Part shown: positions 32,901-45,522 of the stretch, one piece after another
Position numbering within the stretch: position 1 is the first letter of the stretch
Layout of the letters: each line of letters opens with the position of its first letter
Notes under the pieces: generated by a model
Told to the model about the DNA's origin: nothing
The model's database searches: none
What the model saw: the letters and a program-made list of their open reading frames with translations, nothing else
NCBI RefSeq assembly: GCF_000283155.1
Contig: NW_004454290.1
Location: forward strand, 1,617,127-1,681,126
Direction: 5' to 3'
Length of the DNA: 64,000 bases
Origin: Ceratotherium simum simum
Taxonomy: Eukaryota > Chordata > Mammalia > Perissodactyla > Rhinocerotidae
Made by a program: the position numbers and the translations under genes

Positions 32901-35900
32901 TGTCCTCACTGCCACCAGACCTCGGGGAGGGGACAGAGGAGGCGGCATATCTGTCGGGGGAAGCCTGGGGGCAGCTGGTGTGGTAGGAAGCCCTGAATGG
33001 GACAGATAGGCATGACCAAGTTGGATTTCCAGTGCCCTTCCTCCACCACCCTGCCCCACCCCCACCCAGCCATTCTCCCAGAGCCTTAAATACAAACCTG
33101 GATCATCTTCCACAAACTCCTCTGGACCCCAAGCTGCCCTGCACCTTTGCCCCCTCCCACCCAGGTGCTCCCATATCAGCTTTCCCTGCCAGCCCTTCCC
33201 CATCCTTGTGCTGTTCTGGGGTGAGGGAACTCTTTACCTTCAGGGGCAGATAAGACGATTTCGCTGAAGGGCCCACTCCCCAGCTTGTTCTGAGCTAGGA
33301 CACTGAACTGGTACTGGGTATGGGGCTGCAGCCCAGGCACTAGGAGGTGAGCAGCCCCCATGGGCACCGCCAGGGACACCCAGTCGTGATGGGCTCGGTC
33401 AGAACGCTTGGCCCTGAAGGACATGAGGAAATGAGGGCACCTCATGAACTAGGAAGACCAGGAAGGTTGGAGTCCAGAGAGCTGACCGCTCCCCTCCCCT
33501 CAAGCATCTACGGTCTCAGGACCTAGGCCCTGAACACCTAAGGTTCTCTGGAAACTGGGCAGCAGAGTTAGGGCAGGGCTGGGATAGAGGGCAGAAGGCC
33601 AGGGGCAGGGGCAGGTCACTCACAATGGGGTATACCAGACACTGAATCTCTGCAGGTAGCCACCGTCAAAGCCAGGCTCCCAGGAGACATTGGCACCCTT
33701 GGGCAAAGGCACCACGGACACATTGGTGACAACATGGGGGCTGGTGCCTGAGTAGGGGGAAAATGGAGGGAGGGATGATGGTCAGGACCCTGAGGGAAGG
33801 TGAAGAGCTAGGGGGAGCCCCAGGGCCTCTGCCCTCCACCCATCACCCCAGGGGTCCCCCACCCATGATGCCCATCTGGGCCTCCAAAAATGATTCCCCT
33901 ATCTCCTGTCCCACATGGATTCCTCCAGCCCCCAGCCAGCTCTCCAGCCACTAACCCAGCACGTAGACATTCGTAGAGGTGGCCACCTGGGCCACAGCAT
34001 TGCTGGCAGTGCACACCCAGCGCCCGTGGGCCTCCTTGGTCAATGGTCGCAGGATGAGGCTGCTGTTGCTGTCCAGCTGGACCTGGCCCTGCAGCCCCCG
34101 GCCCACCTACAGAACCACTGGTCAGCCTGAGGACACACGCAGCCACCCCTCACCAAGGGCGCCACTCATCTCTCCAGGCGTCTCTAGTTCCCTCCCCACC
34201 CTGCCTCTGACAGCCCTCTCCTTCCCATATCCTCCTTCCCACAGAATGGCCAGGGGCACGGAGAGGCGGGGTGTTGCCGCCATGAATACAGGCTGAGTGG
34301 GGTCAGGAGCCTTACCTTGGCCCAAGAGATGGCAGGAGCAGGGTCTCCTTGGGCAGAGCAGGGGATAAGCAGCTCCCGCCCTACTTCTTGGAAATATTCT
34401 TCCTTGGGCCGTTCTAGAAAAGCTGGGGGAGCCTGCAAGCCAGATCTGGCATTGGGAGGGGCCTCTCTCACACTGCTGTCTAAGGGTCAGCCATTACTCC
34501 CCCTCTGGTGCTCCCTGTCACACCACGTCTCAGTCTCCATCTCTCACTGTCTCTCTAGCTCTATGTCTCTGTTCCCTGGCAGGGGGCTGGAGGGAAATGT
34601 GGGGATAGACGAGCACTGGTGGGCTGGGAGGCCTCTCTAGAGGCGTTCAAACCTCTGCAGAACACTCTTTCACCCTCCAGAGAGGGAGGCAGCATGGTCA
34701 AGGTTGGTGAGAGTTGGGGCGAGTAGGGTATCTTACTTTGTGGATGTGCTGTGTGACTGATGTCCCGCCTCCCCAGCACCATCTCTGCAAGAACCTCTGG
34801 GATGGCGTCCGACAGCTGCTACTGTGGCCACCACGGGAAACACAGACTTGGAAGCCCCTCCCCCAAGTGACTGCCCTACCCCATCCGTCAGCCTGGTGTC
34901 AGCACCAGGGCCACCCTGAGCCTCACCTTGAGTAGCACGCGGGTCACCGTGGAGGGCCCTGCAGTACCAAAACTGTTGTAGGGCGTGCAGGAGTATTCTC
35001 CCAGGGCATCTTCGTTCCCCAGGGCAATGATCAGTGAGCCTTCTGGACCCTGGGACCAGCCGGGGAACTGGAGGGAGGAGGAGATGAGAGCGAGAGAAAG
35101 AAACTCAGCAGAGGCAAGACAGAGATGGAGAGATGTGACTCAAAGAAGGGAGACCGTCTGAGAAACTCACATCTATGCAGAGGACTCCACCACTCTTCCT
35201 CTAGGCCTGACCTCTCTCTGAATTCCAGTCCTTCATCTCTCTTTCCTACAGAGGGGCCACTACCAATAGGTATGGAGGCTAGGACTGCACAACTCCAGGG
35301 GGCGCCACACACAGAGGAGAATACAGTGTGAATGGCGCCCCCTGGGGTTGAGATGTGTGGGGCTCCCTGCCTGCTGGCACCTCACCTAGTTGTCATCCCA
35401 GCACTCCACGGCTCAATTCAGCATCTTCCACCCCAAATCAGTACCTTTTCTTGGCTTCCCTGTTTCTATGTTAAAGGCCCCACTGTCCTCGCTAACATTT
35501 GACTCCTCACTCCCCTCCCTCCGCCATCTAAATACACACCAGGTCCATCCCGTCCTGCCTGGGAAGGCCTTTTGTCTAGGCCTGAGGCCATCCATCTTCC
35601 TCTCCTCCTCTCTAACTCAGACTCCATAACCTCTCACCTGGACCATTTCAACAGCCTCTGAACCCCTCTCCCTATGTCCACTCTCTCCCCCTCCATTCCA
35701 GCCGACAAACTCAACTCCTGCTCACAGCTCTGATGCTATCACACCATTGCTCAAACGCCTCCAACTGCCTTTAGCCTTTTCTTTTAACGTTTAACAAAAA
35801 TTTATTGAGTACTACTCTTGCAGAAGCCTCCAGGACACTAGGATAAAAAGATGCAATACCAGCCCACAAGGAATTTATAGTCTTTGCAGACAAACAAAAG

Positions 35901-38900
35901 AACCCAATCGCCTTGGAATGAAGTAATATTAACTTGGCATCCATAGTTCTTCCTTTTGGCCGCAACCTGTCTTTCCAGCTTTCTCTACACCATTCATGAG
36001 CCCACAGGCACCGTGGCTCCCACCAAACTGGACGATGCATTATGCTGTAAACGCACTATACTGTTTCCTGCCTCTGGGTCTGGTATCTGCATGGAATGTC
36101 TGTCCACTCTTCAAGGCCCATCACCAAAGTCCCAGAAGTGGTTGCTGATCTATCCTCAACCAGCCCTAAGAGGACAGCGCTGACTCCACTCCTGGCCTTC
36201 CAGCAGAGCCTCTATGTTGCTCTCCTATCCCCACTAGGCTGTGCCCTCCTTAACAATGGATGTCTCTTTGCTTCTGCTCCCCAAAATACCCACACAGCGC
36301 CTGGCAAGAAGTGTGTGTTTCCTAGTCACTGAATTGAATTAAATGGAGCTAATTCTACCCCAGCTGTCCTGACTAAAATAACACCAAGCTAAGACCTTCC
36401 TTCTCCCTGCCCCAAGCCTGTACCTTGTCCAGATGCAGGGCCTGCCCATCCTTGGTCCAGCTGACAAAGAGCAGTGGGGGGTTGGCACGAACCGGGCACC
36501 GGATCACCCCCTGCATGCCCACGGGCAGGGATGTCTCAGGAGGCATCGCTGTCACCTGGGCTGGGTCTGGGGGGAAGCAGTGGCGAGTTGTGGAGGAGGA
36601 GCTTGGCCTGGCCCAGAGGAGGGGAGCAGGCTGAGGAGGGAGCTGGGGTCAGGCTTACAGAGTACAGTGAGGTAGGCAGAGGCCGAGGGTGGGTACAGGA
36701 GGCCGTTGCTGGGCACACAGGTGTAGCGGCCAGCATCCTCAGGCTGGGCAGCCTGCAGCCGCAGGCTCCCATCCACCAGGATCCGCACTCGGGGCTGCAG
36801 GCGGCTGCAATATGGCACGTGTGGGGAGTGGTCCAGGCCTTGCTCAGCCAAGGGGCTCCTCAAAGACTGCCCACCAGTTCCCCACCCCCATTCCCCAGAG
36901 TCCCACCTAATGTGGAAGACATTGATGCTGTCCTGGAACCAGCTATAGGTGAGGTTAGCGGGGTATGCCTCAGCCCGGCAGGCCAAAGAAACATCCTGGG
37001 AGGCGTTGACTGTGCTGTTCTTGGGGGGTACCACGATGACTGGGGGTCCTGTGGGGGAGCACACAGGGAAGGAGGAGGCTTCAGCTCAGTCTTCCCAGAA
37101 CCCTGAGGTCACTTCTACAGTTCCTCTCAGACCTGCTCTCTGGAATACAGGCTGGGTGTTAAAGGGCCTTGGGGACCTGAAGCAGGCCCTAACCTTTGTA
37201 CGTGACAAAGTTCCTCCTCTCCCTCGGACCAGCTCCCCTTCCCACCAGGGACAACCCCATTCACCCAGTTTCCTCTGCCTAGAAACTATGTGTGTGTGTG
37301 TGTGGGGGGGGGGGGGATCACTTTTAACTCTCTGCTCATCTACCCTTTATATCCCTCGTCTGTCACATCTTAAATCACCTCTATGTCCCCTACCCTAATC
37401 CAGATACCCAATACCTGACCCCCAGATGCCACAGCAATCCCTGACTCCAGGCTCCCCCACCTCTGCCACGCTGATGTCCATCCATGCAGAAATGTCCCCA
37501 TTGGCCACAGAACACTTCACTCAAGAACCTGCCCCAGTTCGTCTCCAACCACATTAAGCTCAAACTTCTTTTTTATTCAGGTCAGTATGGGCAGCTCGCT
37601 GTGCCCCATGCCAGGCTCACTCCCATCTCCACGCCTTTGCTCTCTGAACCCCGTTTAGAATGCTCTTCCCTGACAGCCTGGCCAAGCCACATAGCCCCTG
37701 AAAAACCGTCTGATTTCTGCAGCTGCACCAGTCTCCCCGTCTCCGGGCTCTGCTGCACCAGGAGTCAGTAATGAGAGGTAATGCTACACGCCGGCATATG
37801 AACACCTACAGGCACGCCAGACGTCCTGCTGCGCACTTTACTGCATCATCTCATTTAATCCTCACAAAAGCCTCTGGTGGTAGGAATTATCTCCCCTTCA
37901 TAGATGAAGAAACAAAGGCTCAGAGGCAGAGAGACTGTGAGGTGACGTGCCAGGGTCAGCAGGAAAGGCAAGATTCATATTCAGGCCTGCCCAACACCAG
38001 AGACTTGCCCTTGACCATTTCCCAGCACTGCCTTTCCCACAGGACCAAGGAGAGCAACACTTCGCTAATCCGTCTTATCTCTCCATGTAGAAAAGAGGCT
38101 CCATGAGGCAAAGTCCAGGCCTACTTCTCAGGTTTCCTTCTAAAGGGAAGGTCTTGGCCAGGAATTACTAAGTCAGATCACTGGGCTCAGCAGAACCTAG
38201 TTAAATTCTTGTAACAGTCCTGATAGGAAGATATCAACCTCTTGATATAGATGAGGACCCTGGGAGTCAGGGGCTACATGGCTCATGGTCTCACACCAGC
38301 ATCCGTGCTCTTTCCACTATACCACACTGCTGGGCACTAAATATCTATCTGTCTGTTTATGATTCTTTGAAAATTAAGATGCTGGTTTTAGAAGAACAGC
38401 CTGCATTGGGAGCCCCCTCACTCTCCAAGGGCCCCTGCCCTCAGGCACATGTCTCCTCCCCACTCCTGCTGTGTGCACCCCAGCCACAGGTCACAGTCCT
38501 CTCACATAGGTGTCCTGTTCCCAGCCCTCCCCTCACAGAGCACCTAGCACCAGCAGCTGGGTGGCGTGGGTGGTGCTGCCCTCAGTGCTGGAAGCTTGGC
38601 ACGTGTAGACCCCGGAGCTGCCTCGCTCCACCCGCCGGATCCACAGTGTCCCGTTCTGCACCTAGGGGAGGAGTCAGTGAGGAAGGTCCCATGGGCGTCC
38701 CCTTCCCTCCAGCCGCCCTCAGGCCCTGCATTTCCAAGGCTGGCCAGCAGAGGGAGGCAGCACCCCAGGCTCACGAAGCCAATGCAAAGCCCCTCCTCTG
38801 GCGGGTCTCCCAGCCTGGCCTTCACCCTCTCTGTCCTCCAGCCCTGCTCCCAGGCCTCCACCTGCCCCTCACACTCGATCTGGCCCACCCTGCCCAACCC

Positions 38901-41900
38901 AGAACTCACTTGCACCTGACCCTGGCCCTGGCCCCAGCCAAGGTCCCGTCCTCGGAGCTTCCAAGTCACGTGGGGCTGGGGGCTGCCTCGGGCCACACAA
39001 CGCAGAGTGATGGGCTCCAGTTCCCGCACTTCCAGCACCTGGGGAGGCGTCTCCAGGAACTGAGGGGGTGCTGCAAGGAGAGAGGCTTCAGGGGCTGCCA
39101 GAAGGGCTATCAGCCCAAAGAGCAGCGTCCGAGGACCAGAGAGACAGATCAGGGCTGTAGCCCTCACCCCACTAGCCTGTCCACCTTCAGAGGAATCCCA
39201 ATGCCACCCTGTCTGCTGCACCCCAGGGCCAAGTGAGGATTGCACCAGCCCGTCCACAGACTGGGCTCAGACTTGGCAACTGGGGCTGAGCACAGGCCGG
39301 GTGTTCAGAGCCAGGAGAGAGCTATGTGCCCTCTGGAAGAGCCTGTTCTGGGGGTCAGAAGGCCTGGGTTCTAGATTCTGTTCTGCCCATAACCAGTTGC
39401 ATGACCCAGTCTCCCTGTGGCCTAGTCTCCTCATCTATGAAATGGGAATAATTATGACCTTCTTCCTTCTTAGCGTTAAGACAGAATTCATGAGGTACTG
39501 CGTTAAAAGGAGTTTTGAAAAACAGAATGCTGTGTATATGTGTGCTCTGTTTCACTCAGGGCCCAAGAGCCCCCTCCTGCTCCCTACCCATTACCCTCTC
39601 CTGGCCAGGGAGGCAGGAGCGGGGAAGAGAGAGGAAGAGGAAGTTCTTAACACAGAGCCTAGAAGGCCAATTGGATTTACACCTGAAGAACCGACAGAGC
39701 AAGAGTGGGGGTGGGAGGGGTAAGATGCAAAGGGTATCAGCAAGGGTGGGATGTCGGAACTGCCCCCCTCCCCTTCCACCACCAGCAAGAAGTCCCCATC
39801 TTTCTGTTCCCCTCCCTTCTCCACCAGCTTCATACAATTGACTGTGAGGTGCACCCAGGAGCCGTTGGCAGAATCGTCTTCGGGGCTGTGCTGATCCAGG
39901 AAGAGCACCCGGCACTCGTACCAGCCCTGGTCTTCCGCGCGGAGCCCCTCGATCTGGAGAGATGCTCCCTTCTGCAGCCGGACTCGCCCTAGGGGAGGAG
40001 CCCCGAATCAAGGGTGCAGAAGGGACCCCATGGGAGCCCCAAACCCCTGGTGACACCAGTCATTCTTAGAGGCCAAGAACAGGCTGTCCCTCCCAGTTAC
40101 CCTGATAGAGTGGGGTCCGAGAGGCACAGATAGGATTGGGGTCACTGAAGGCAGATCCCTCCGTTCAGCCCCTCTGATTGCTCCTGCCTTTCAACAGCTG
40201 GGGCCCAGTTTAGACAGAGAGAAACCCAGAGCAGCAGGCAGCAGGTGGACAAGACGCTTCACTGAACTACACCCGGCTTCCAGGACTGCTGGGGGGAGGG
40301 AGTGAAGAGCCACACTTAGTCTCTTTAGATTCTTACAGGACCTGCCACCCCTGGGCTCCTTCTATAGGGGCAAGGTATGGGCTCCCAGGGGTACTCTTCC
40401 TGCCATAGGACTCTCTTCAGAAACCTCAGCAGAGTGTGGGGACTGAGCAGGGACCCAGACCTCGCCTCCCAAAGCCCCTAATCCCTCAGGGCTATTATCA
40501 GCAGCCTAAGCGCCTTAGGGTGGCCAGAGTCCAGCCGAGCCAGGCAGCAAGGTCAGCAGCCTCCTCACCCCATACCCTCACGCCCCAGGGCACCCAGGCC
40601 CTGGCTGACTGTTCACATAGAGCTCCACAAAGCCACACAGCCCAGCACAGGCAGACCCCACACACCCAGCCTCAGTCAGCATCCACACCACACATCCCCC
40701 CGCATCCCTCAGCACCCTCCCCTGAGGAGCCCTGCACCCCAGACAGCTTTGGGGGTCCCTGGCAGTGCAGCCTAGTGAGAAAGGCACACACTTGGGAGCC
40801 AGAGAGTCCTAGAGTCCAGCTCTGCTCTGGACTTCTTCGGGCAACTTACTTAACTTCTCTCTCAACTTCTGTTTCCTCATCCGTAAGATGAGAGAGAGGA
40901 AAAATCTAGGTGGGATGGAGGGGAGAGATAATGTAAGGAATGCAGGCAGCATGGTGCCTGGAATCAGCAGGTGCTCAAAGATTGATGAACAAATGAATGA
41001 GCTCAAGATTTGAAATCAGAAGCCCGCATTCAATCCTGGCCCGTCCCTTACCTGATAACACATCATCTCCCTTCTCTCTCCCTGTATCAGTGAACAGCAC
41101 CCACGCACCAAGTCACCCTACTAGAAGCCTGTATCACCCAGATTCCTCTCGCCATTACCTCCATGTCAACTTGTTCAGTAAATCTTTTAAATTCTACCTC
41201 CTAAATATCTGTTCCTTCTCTACCATCTTCACCTTAGTTTAGCCTTGTGGTATCTCTGACCTGGGTTACTCCAATAGCCTAAGAGGTCCCCCTGCCTGCA
41301 GCCTACCCCCCTCTACATTCATCAGCCGCTCACCCCACCTTGACCTTTCATATGGACAAATGACATTTTCTAAATCTTTTGGATTATGCAAAACAATTAC
41401 AGCTCTAAGACAAGTACCTTAGCATTGTGCCCACTCCACCAACCAGACTGTGCCCCTAATTAGCCCTTCCTAACACTAGAAATTCTGAAGCTGCACTCAC
41501 TTCATGCACTCACCCCTCCAGTCTGCTTCCCCTCTACCTATAGGGTGAGCTTTCTGAAATATTGAAGCCTACAGTGCCCCTAATGCTGTCACGGAAGAGG
41601 AAAATGATCAAGTTGAGGCTGGCTATGTGATCTGAAGCGAGGGATTTTTTTCTTCCAAAAATGACGTCCAGGGGTGTGGATTCTTAGGAAGGGTGGACCT
41701 CCTGCTTAAAGGGCTACGTGTTTAAATCCCCACCTAGGAGATAAGCCTAGGCCTTGCAGGTAAATATTTAACTTAATCACACCCCTCCACCCACTCACAG
41801 GATTCCTCAGTAACCCTAATCTGACTGGCCGTGGAACCCTGCAGACCCCAGACTGCAACCTCCTCTAAGTCCCACGTGATAGTAACTTTTCATCATGGTG

Positions 41901-44900
41901 ATCTTGAAGCTCTACAAAGAAGACAGAAGAGGGAAGGGAGACTGAGCATTGAATATAGGCCATGTAATACAGTCATGTGTCGCTTAATGACAGGGATGCA
42001 GTCTGAGAAATGCATTGTTAGGCGATTTTGTCATGGTGCGAACATCATAAAGTGTACTTACATGAACCTAGATGGTGTGGCCTACTATACACCTAGGCTA
42101 CATGGTACTAATCTTATGGGACCACCATCGTATATACGGTCCATTGTTGACTGAAATGTCGTTATGCGGCACATGACTGTATTAGGCATCGTCACCATAT
42201 TTAATCCTCCCAAGAATTTCATTATAGAGGAGGAAACTGACATTAAGCTTCTTTCCAAAATCACATGGCTAGTAAGTGACAAAGCCAGGCCCTCCTTCTC
42301 AAGGGGCAGTGTACTTTCCATTGCCCACTGGTGTGAGGATCAAGTGATGTTCAGGGCACTCAGCCTTGAGCATATTCAGTGTATTCTCACTTGGGGGATG
42401 TTGGTGGCCAGTGGGTAACAGTTTTAAGTGTTTGTTGATCAGAATATCCAATGAAGTATAGTGCACATCCCAACTTTTCTGTGAGACATGGACTGCTAGA
42501 CCTGTAGTGTTACAGAAGAACAGGAAGATGGCTGGGACAGGCAGTACTGGGTCCTCCTGAGTCCTGGACCCACCTCCTGGAGGCCCACTCTCCACTCGCA
42601 GGTCCAGAGCCTGATGAACTTCAGACTCTGGAGGGTGTGTAAAGGAAGCAGGAGACACAGACTCTGCTCTCTCAAGTTCTCAGAAGGCAGAGAATCCACA
42701 CTCATGTATATGTGCAAGTTCACATACACACAGTTCAAAAATGGTGCTAACAGGGCCCAAATATTCCAAGACACCATGAAGCAAGAGGAGTATAGACAGC
42801 TTCCAGGAAGCTGTGACCATGTGGAGGGTTTTGAAGGATAAAAGGTAGTAAGGGGAGACGACTGGAAGGAGCAGGGGTATTCTTAATGGAATGAGATCAC
42901 TGATGTTTATCAAACAATTCAGGACAGAGAGAACTCATGTCCTTTCTGCTGTATGGGGTATCTTCGAACTCCCCGGAAATAAAGCACAAAAGTCAAAGAC
43001 CAAAAGCCGGTCCCATAGATTAGAAGAGTTGGTCTAAGATCCACCCCGGGAAAGCTGGTGTGGAATAAGCCAAGCCTCTCTGTCCTCTGGACGCATGGTC
43101 CCGGTTTCACACCATGTGGGCACATTCTGCAGGCTCTGTGCTGGCTACTTGACATACAGTGGCTAACTTAATCCAAGGATTCAGTCCTAGCTTGTTTTAT
43201 ACTGCTTTTTACTACTTTTGTACTAGTTAATAAATCCAGTCTCCTCTGCTAGATGGATTCTAGAGTCCTCAAAGATTGGAAGCTTTCCCTTCAGTGTAGT
43301 CCCTAAAGCTCCAAACAGTTTCCCTTGCGGTCTGTCCCTCCCACATTCTAGGCCATCAGCCTCACACACAGTCCCAGGCCATCTCCCCTTCACTTGTCCA
43401 GAGGATTTATGACAGGACAGCATTGTCCTTAGCAACCTCCACCTCCTGTTGCCTAGCAACGGCAGTTCAGAGTCCCCTACACAAAGGCTGAGAGGCCCCT
43501 TCCACACTGGAGGCAGTAAAAGGGTTAACGGGTGCAGTGGCCTCCCCCCCGGGCCCTGACTCCCCAGACTAGCTCTGGCCCGACCCAGGAACTCCAGACT
43601 GGAGGCAGGGGTAGGCACAAAGGGCAGAGGTAGGAAGAAATCCCCAGAGGTTACTGCTCACAGTCCTTGCAGCTCAAAGGAGCAACACAGAGACAAAAAG
43701 AAAACCCACAGGTAGCAAAGTTCCTAGCCGTCCAGTGGCTTGTCTGCCTGAGGGACTGCAAAACAGGACAGAGGGCAGAGGGAAGGAGAAGAGTAGCACA
43801 TCTTCCCGGTCCCAGGAAAAGCCCTTCTCTCTCCGCTCCCCCACCTCCCCCTGCCTTGCCCTCAGTCAGGCAATGTTCTGAGTCTGCCCAGCCTCAGCCC
43901 GGCAGCCCAAACCCCTCCAGGGCCCAGAGCATTGGTAGGCACAGCTGTTTTTTTCTCCTCTTGTCCTAACTGGGGCCTGCTTTCATCAATTCTCACAGGG
44001 CTTGTGTAGACACATACGCTCCTACCAGGCTGTTTGCCAACAACGGCCCCCAGTTTGAAAATAAACTCTCCCCTTCTGCAGCACCTGCCTGAGCCTCGCC
44101 CCCTCTCTGCTCAGCCAATCCTAGGGCTTCTCCCAGGATTCAAACTAAAGAGGGAAAAGGTGGGGGCCCCCCTCCCCAATCAACGTCCTCCCCAGTGGCC
44201 TTTCCTGGGTTTCCCCTCTGAAGAGGAGGCAACAAGAGTGTCTTGCCCAGTGGCCTGAGACCCATCCTTGGGCCCTCCCACCCACTGCCCTCTGAGACGG
44301 GTACTAAACCGCTCAGATTAAGGCTTTATCTGGGATTAGGAGGAAGCCGAGACTTTCCAGGGAGCCAGCTGGGGCGCAGGAGAAGGCCCCCAGGGAGGCT
44401 TTCTACTATTTTCAGTCCGTACAGGAGCCCCTGAAGCAGCAACCCAGCCCGGCCCCATCCACTCGCTGATCTTTAGGGAACCTGGCCCTCCCCAGCCCAC
44501 CTCTGTGCACATGCTCTTCTGTACTCAATCAGGCTGAGCCGGCACTGGAAAAGCCACTCTGCTGCCCCATCAGTCCACTCCCTAGAAGCCTAGAACCCCC
44601 GAACTAACATTGAAGACAGTGCGGGAGGGGGAGGGCAGAGGAGTCAGCAGATAGCAGAGTCAGCGACCAGGTAGGGCCAAGGAGGGAGACTAGGGAAGAT
44701 CAGGATGGAGTCTAGGAGGCTTCACGGGGAGATCTAGAAAGAGCGAGTAGAGAATTAGGATGGATACTTGGAATAGAGCTGCAGGATCTCCTTTGGAACA
44801 GGCCACATGGAGTTCTAAACAGCACAGCTATAAGGTGTGTGTGTGTGTGTGTGTGTGAATGAATGAATGAATCCTTCAATGAATTAACACTGCTTGGGAG

Positions 44901-45522
44901 CAGAGCCATGCTTGTGAAGCAGAGTTAAGGTTGGAGCTGGAGATGAGTCGGGGCAGGGACAGAGCATTCAGAAGAGGTCTGGCCCCCACCCTACCCCACC
45001 CACCTTTGTTGGTGATACCTCCTGACCTCCCACCAGAGGATAAGTCTTACCCACGTAATCAGGGTCGATTCGGGGAGAGTAGAGGCCGAACTTGATGAAG
45101 ATGGGAAGCAGGAACCCAAAACGCAGCCACTCGATGACGTGCAGTGGGGGCCGGCCGGTCGGGGGCAGCAGGTCACAGCCCAGCACTGCACTCTCCCCAG
45201 CCCGGCCCACCACCGATACCACCTCAGGCTTCCCTCGACCTGTATGGCGGGGGGCATGGGACAGCAGGGGCCGAAGTCAGGGCTGGGAGGGGAGGTTCAT
45301 CAGTACCTCTGCGGGCTCCCTAGGACTTTGTGAAGTGATTGAGGGAATCCTCAACGTCTCCAGAACCAGCCCTCTTCCTCCCCTCCCCTCACATGCTCAC
45401 ACAGAACCCCCTGGGGAATGCCACCCACCCCAGGGAGTTCTTGAACCCAGGGAGTCCAGCTCACCGTCAGCCCCCTGGCTGATGATCAGGCTGAGGATGG
45501 CCAGACTGAGGCACCAAACCAT
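29959..45522 (-). CDS. IGSF9: Immunoglobulin superfamily member 9 (Turtle homolog)
   Basis: A type I membrane adhesion protein of neurons (Turtle/Dasm1 family), linked to dendrite growth and inhibitory synapses. Twenty coding exons: 45522-45465, 45239-45051, 39988-39836, 39070-38910, 38661-38544, 37048-36907, 36804-36659, 36566-36424, 35067-34927, 34432-34316, 34106-33956, 33747-33624, 33413-33238, 32992-32742, 32539-32455, 32358-32179, 31962-31926, 31600-30758, 30482-30355 and 30140-29959. They total 3525 nt, or 1174 aa; human is 1179. Every junction is GT-AG and in phase. Layout: signal peptide 1-19 (MVWCLSLAILSLIISQGADG), five Ig domains (about 24-133, 134-226, 227-322, 323-417, 418-506), two FN3 domains (507-606, 607-718), membrane segment about 737-761, a basic stop-transfer (RRRAARRRRKR), and a proline/serine-rich tail ending in the PDZ-binding type ATLL. 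The start ATG is chosen for the signal peptide. The frame is intact. Confidence 0.98.
35295..35345. promoter_or_regulatory. Convergent pair of identical CTCF-like cores in IGSF9 intron 9
   Basis: CCAGGGGGCGCCA occurs at 35295-35307 on the plus strand and again, exactly, at 35333-35345 on the minus strand. The two form a perfect 13-bp inverted repeat with a 25-bp centre. Each fits the CTCF core (CCASYAGRKGGCRS type). Occupancy cannot be told from sequence. Confidence 0.55.
35640..36340 (+). mobile_element. L2 fragments in IGSF9 intron 9
   Basis: Sense L2 stretches at about 35640-35770 ('caccattgctcaaacgcctc') and 36070-36340 ('cctccttaacaatggatgtc', 'cacacagcgcctggcaagaa') are separated by an antisense L2-like piece at about 35790-35935 ('acaaaaatttattgagtact'). 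The block is old and broken. Confidence 0.55.
37289..37316. repeat. (TG)n followed by a G run
   Basis: About 7 TG units run directly into about 13 G residues in IGSF9 intron 6. It is an assembly-sensitive simple repeat. Confidence 0.85.
37490..37760 (+). mobile_element. L2 fragment in IGSF9 intron 6
   Basis: 'ccatgccaggctcactccca' ... 'cgcctttgctctctgaaccc' ... 'aatgctcttccctgacagcc' follows the L2 ORF2 end and 3' UTR. Confidence 0.65.
37790..38335 (-). repeat. Two MIR remnants, antisense
   Basis: The first, at about 37790-38000, has 'catctcatttaatcctcaca' and 'agatgaagaaacaaaggctc'. The second, at about 38195-38335, has 'gaggaccctgggagtcaggg' and 'ccactataccacactgctg'. Both are antisense MIR within IGSF9 intron 6. 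Confidence 0.65.
39335..39475 (+). repeat. MIR SINE in IGSF9 intron 4
   Basis: 'aggcctgggttctagattct' ... 'ttgcatgacccagtctccct' ... 'ctatgaaatgggaataatta' is a clear sense MIR. Confidence 0.75.
40755..41000 (+). repeat. MIR SINE in IGSF9 intron 3
   Basis: 'gggagccagagagtcctaga' ... 'gggcaacttacttaacttct' ... 'tggtgcctggaatcagcagg' with 'gatgaacaaatgaatg' at the end. Confidence 0.75.
41040..41590 (+). mobile_element. L2-like fragment(s) in IGSF9 intron 3
   Basis: Pyrimidine-rich L2-type phrases ('ccttgacctttcatatggac', 'gaaattctgaagctgcactc') suggest degraded L2. The assignment is weak and the edges are uncertain. Confidence 0.4.
41970..42179. mobile_element. Tigger2-like MITE (TcMar-Tigger) with TA TSD
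   Basis: The element has terminal inverted repeats CAGTCATGTGTCGCTTAATG at the left and its imperfect complement (ending gcacatgactg) at the right. It is flanked by TA at 41968-41969 and 42180-42181. The internal 'taggcgattttgtcatggtg' and 'acctaggctacatggtacta' fit Tigger2. At 210 bp it is an internally deleted, non-autonomous copy with both ends preserved. Confidence 0.85.
42182..42420 (-). repeat. MIR SINE, antisense
   Basis: 'atttaatcctcccaagaatt' ... 'agaggaggaaactgacatta' ... 'catggctagtaagtgacaaa' is antisense MIR. It abuts the Tigger element, which probably inserted into or next to it. Confidence 0.65.
42421..44834. other. IGSF9: IGSF9 intron 3, unique sequence
   Basis: No exon or repeat family was recognised apart from the X-box at 43448-43460. 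The stretch changes from AT-leaning to GC-leaning near 43.2 kb, and 43.4-44.6 kb could be a conserved intronic regulatory block. Confidence 0.5.
43448..43460. promoter_or_regulatory. Intronic RFX X-box (GTTGCCTAGCAAC)
   Basis: A perfect match to GTNRCC-N-RGYAAC with a 1-base spacer, 25 bases after a weaker half-site (ccttagcaacc, 43427-43437). It lies in IGSF9 intron 3, far from a known promoter. Confidence 0.7.
44835..44872. repeat. Compound microsatellite (TG)n(GAAT)n
   Basis: A TG run followed directly by four GAAT units. It lies in IGSF9 intron 3 close to exon 3. Confidence 0.85.

Noticed and set aside
38367..39236. 289-codon plus-strand open frame
   Set aside because: It is the antisense shadow of IGSF9 exons 5 and 6, whose minus-strand frame has clear Ig domains and correct splice phases.
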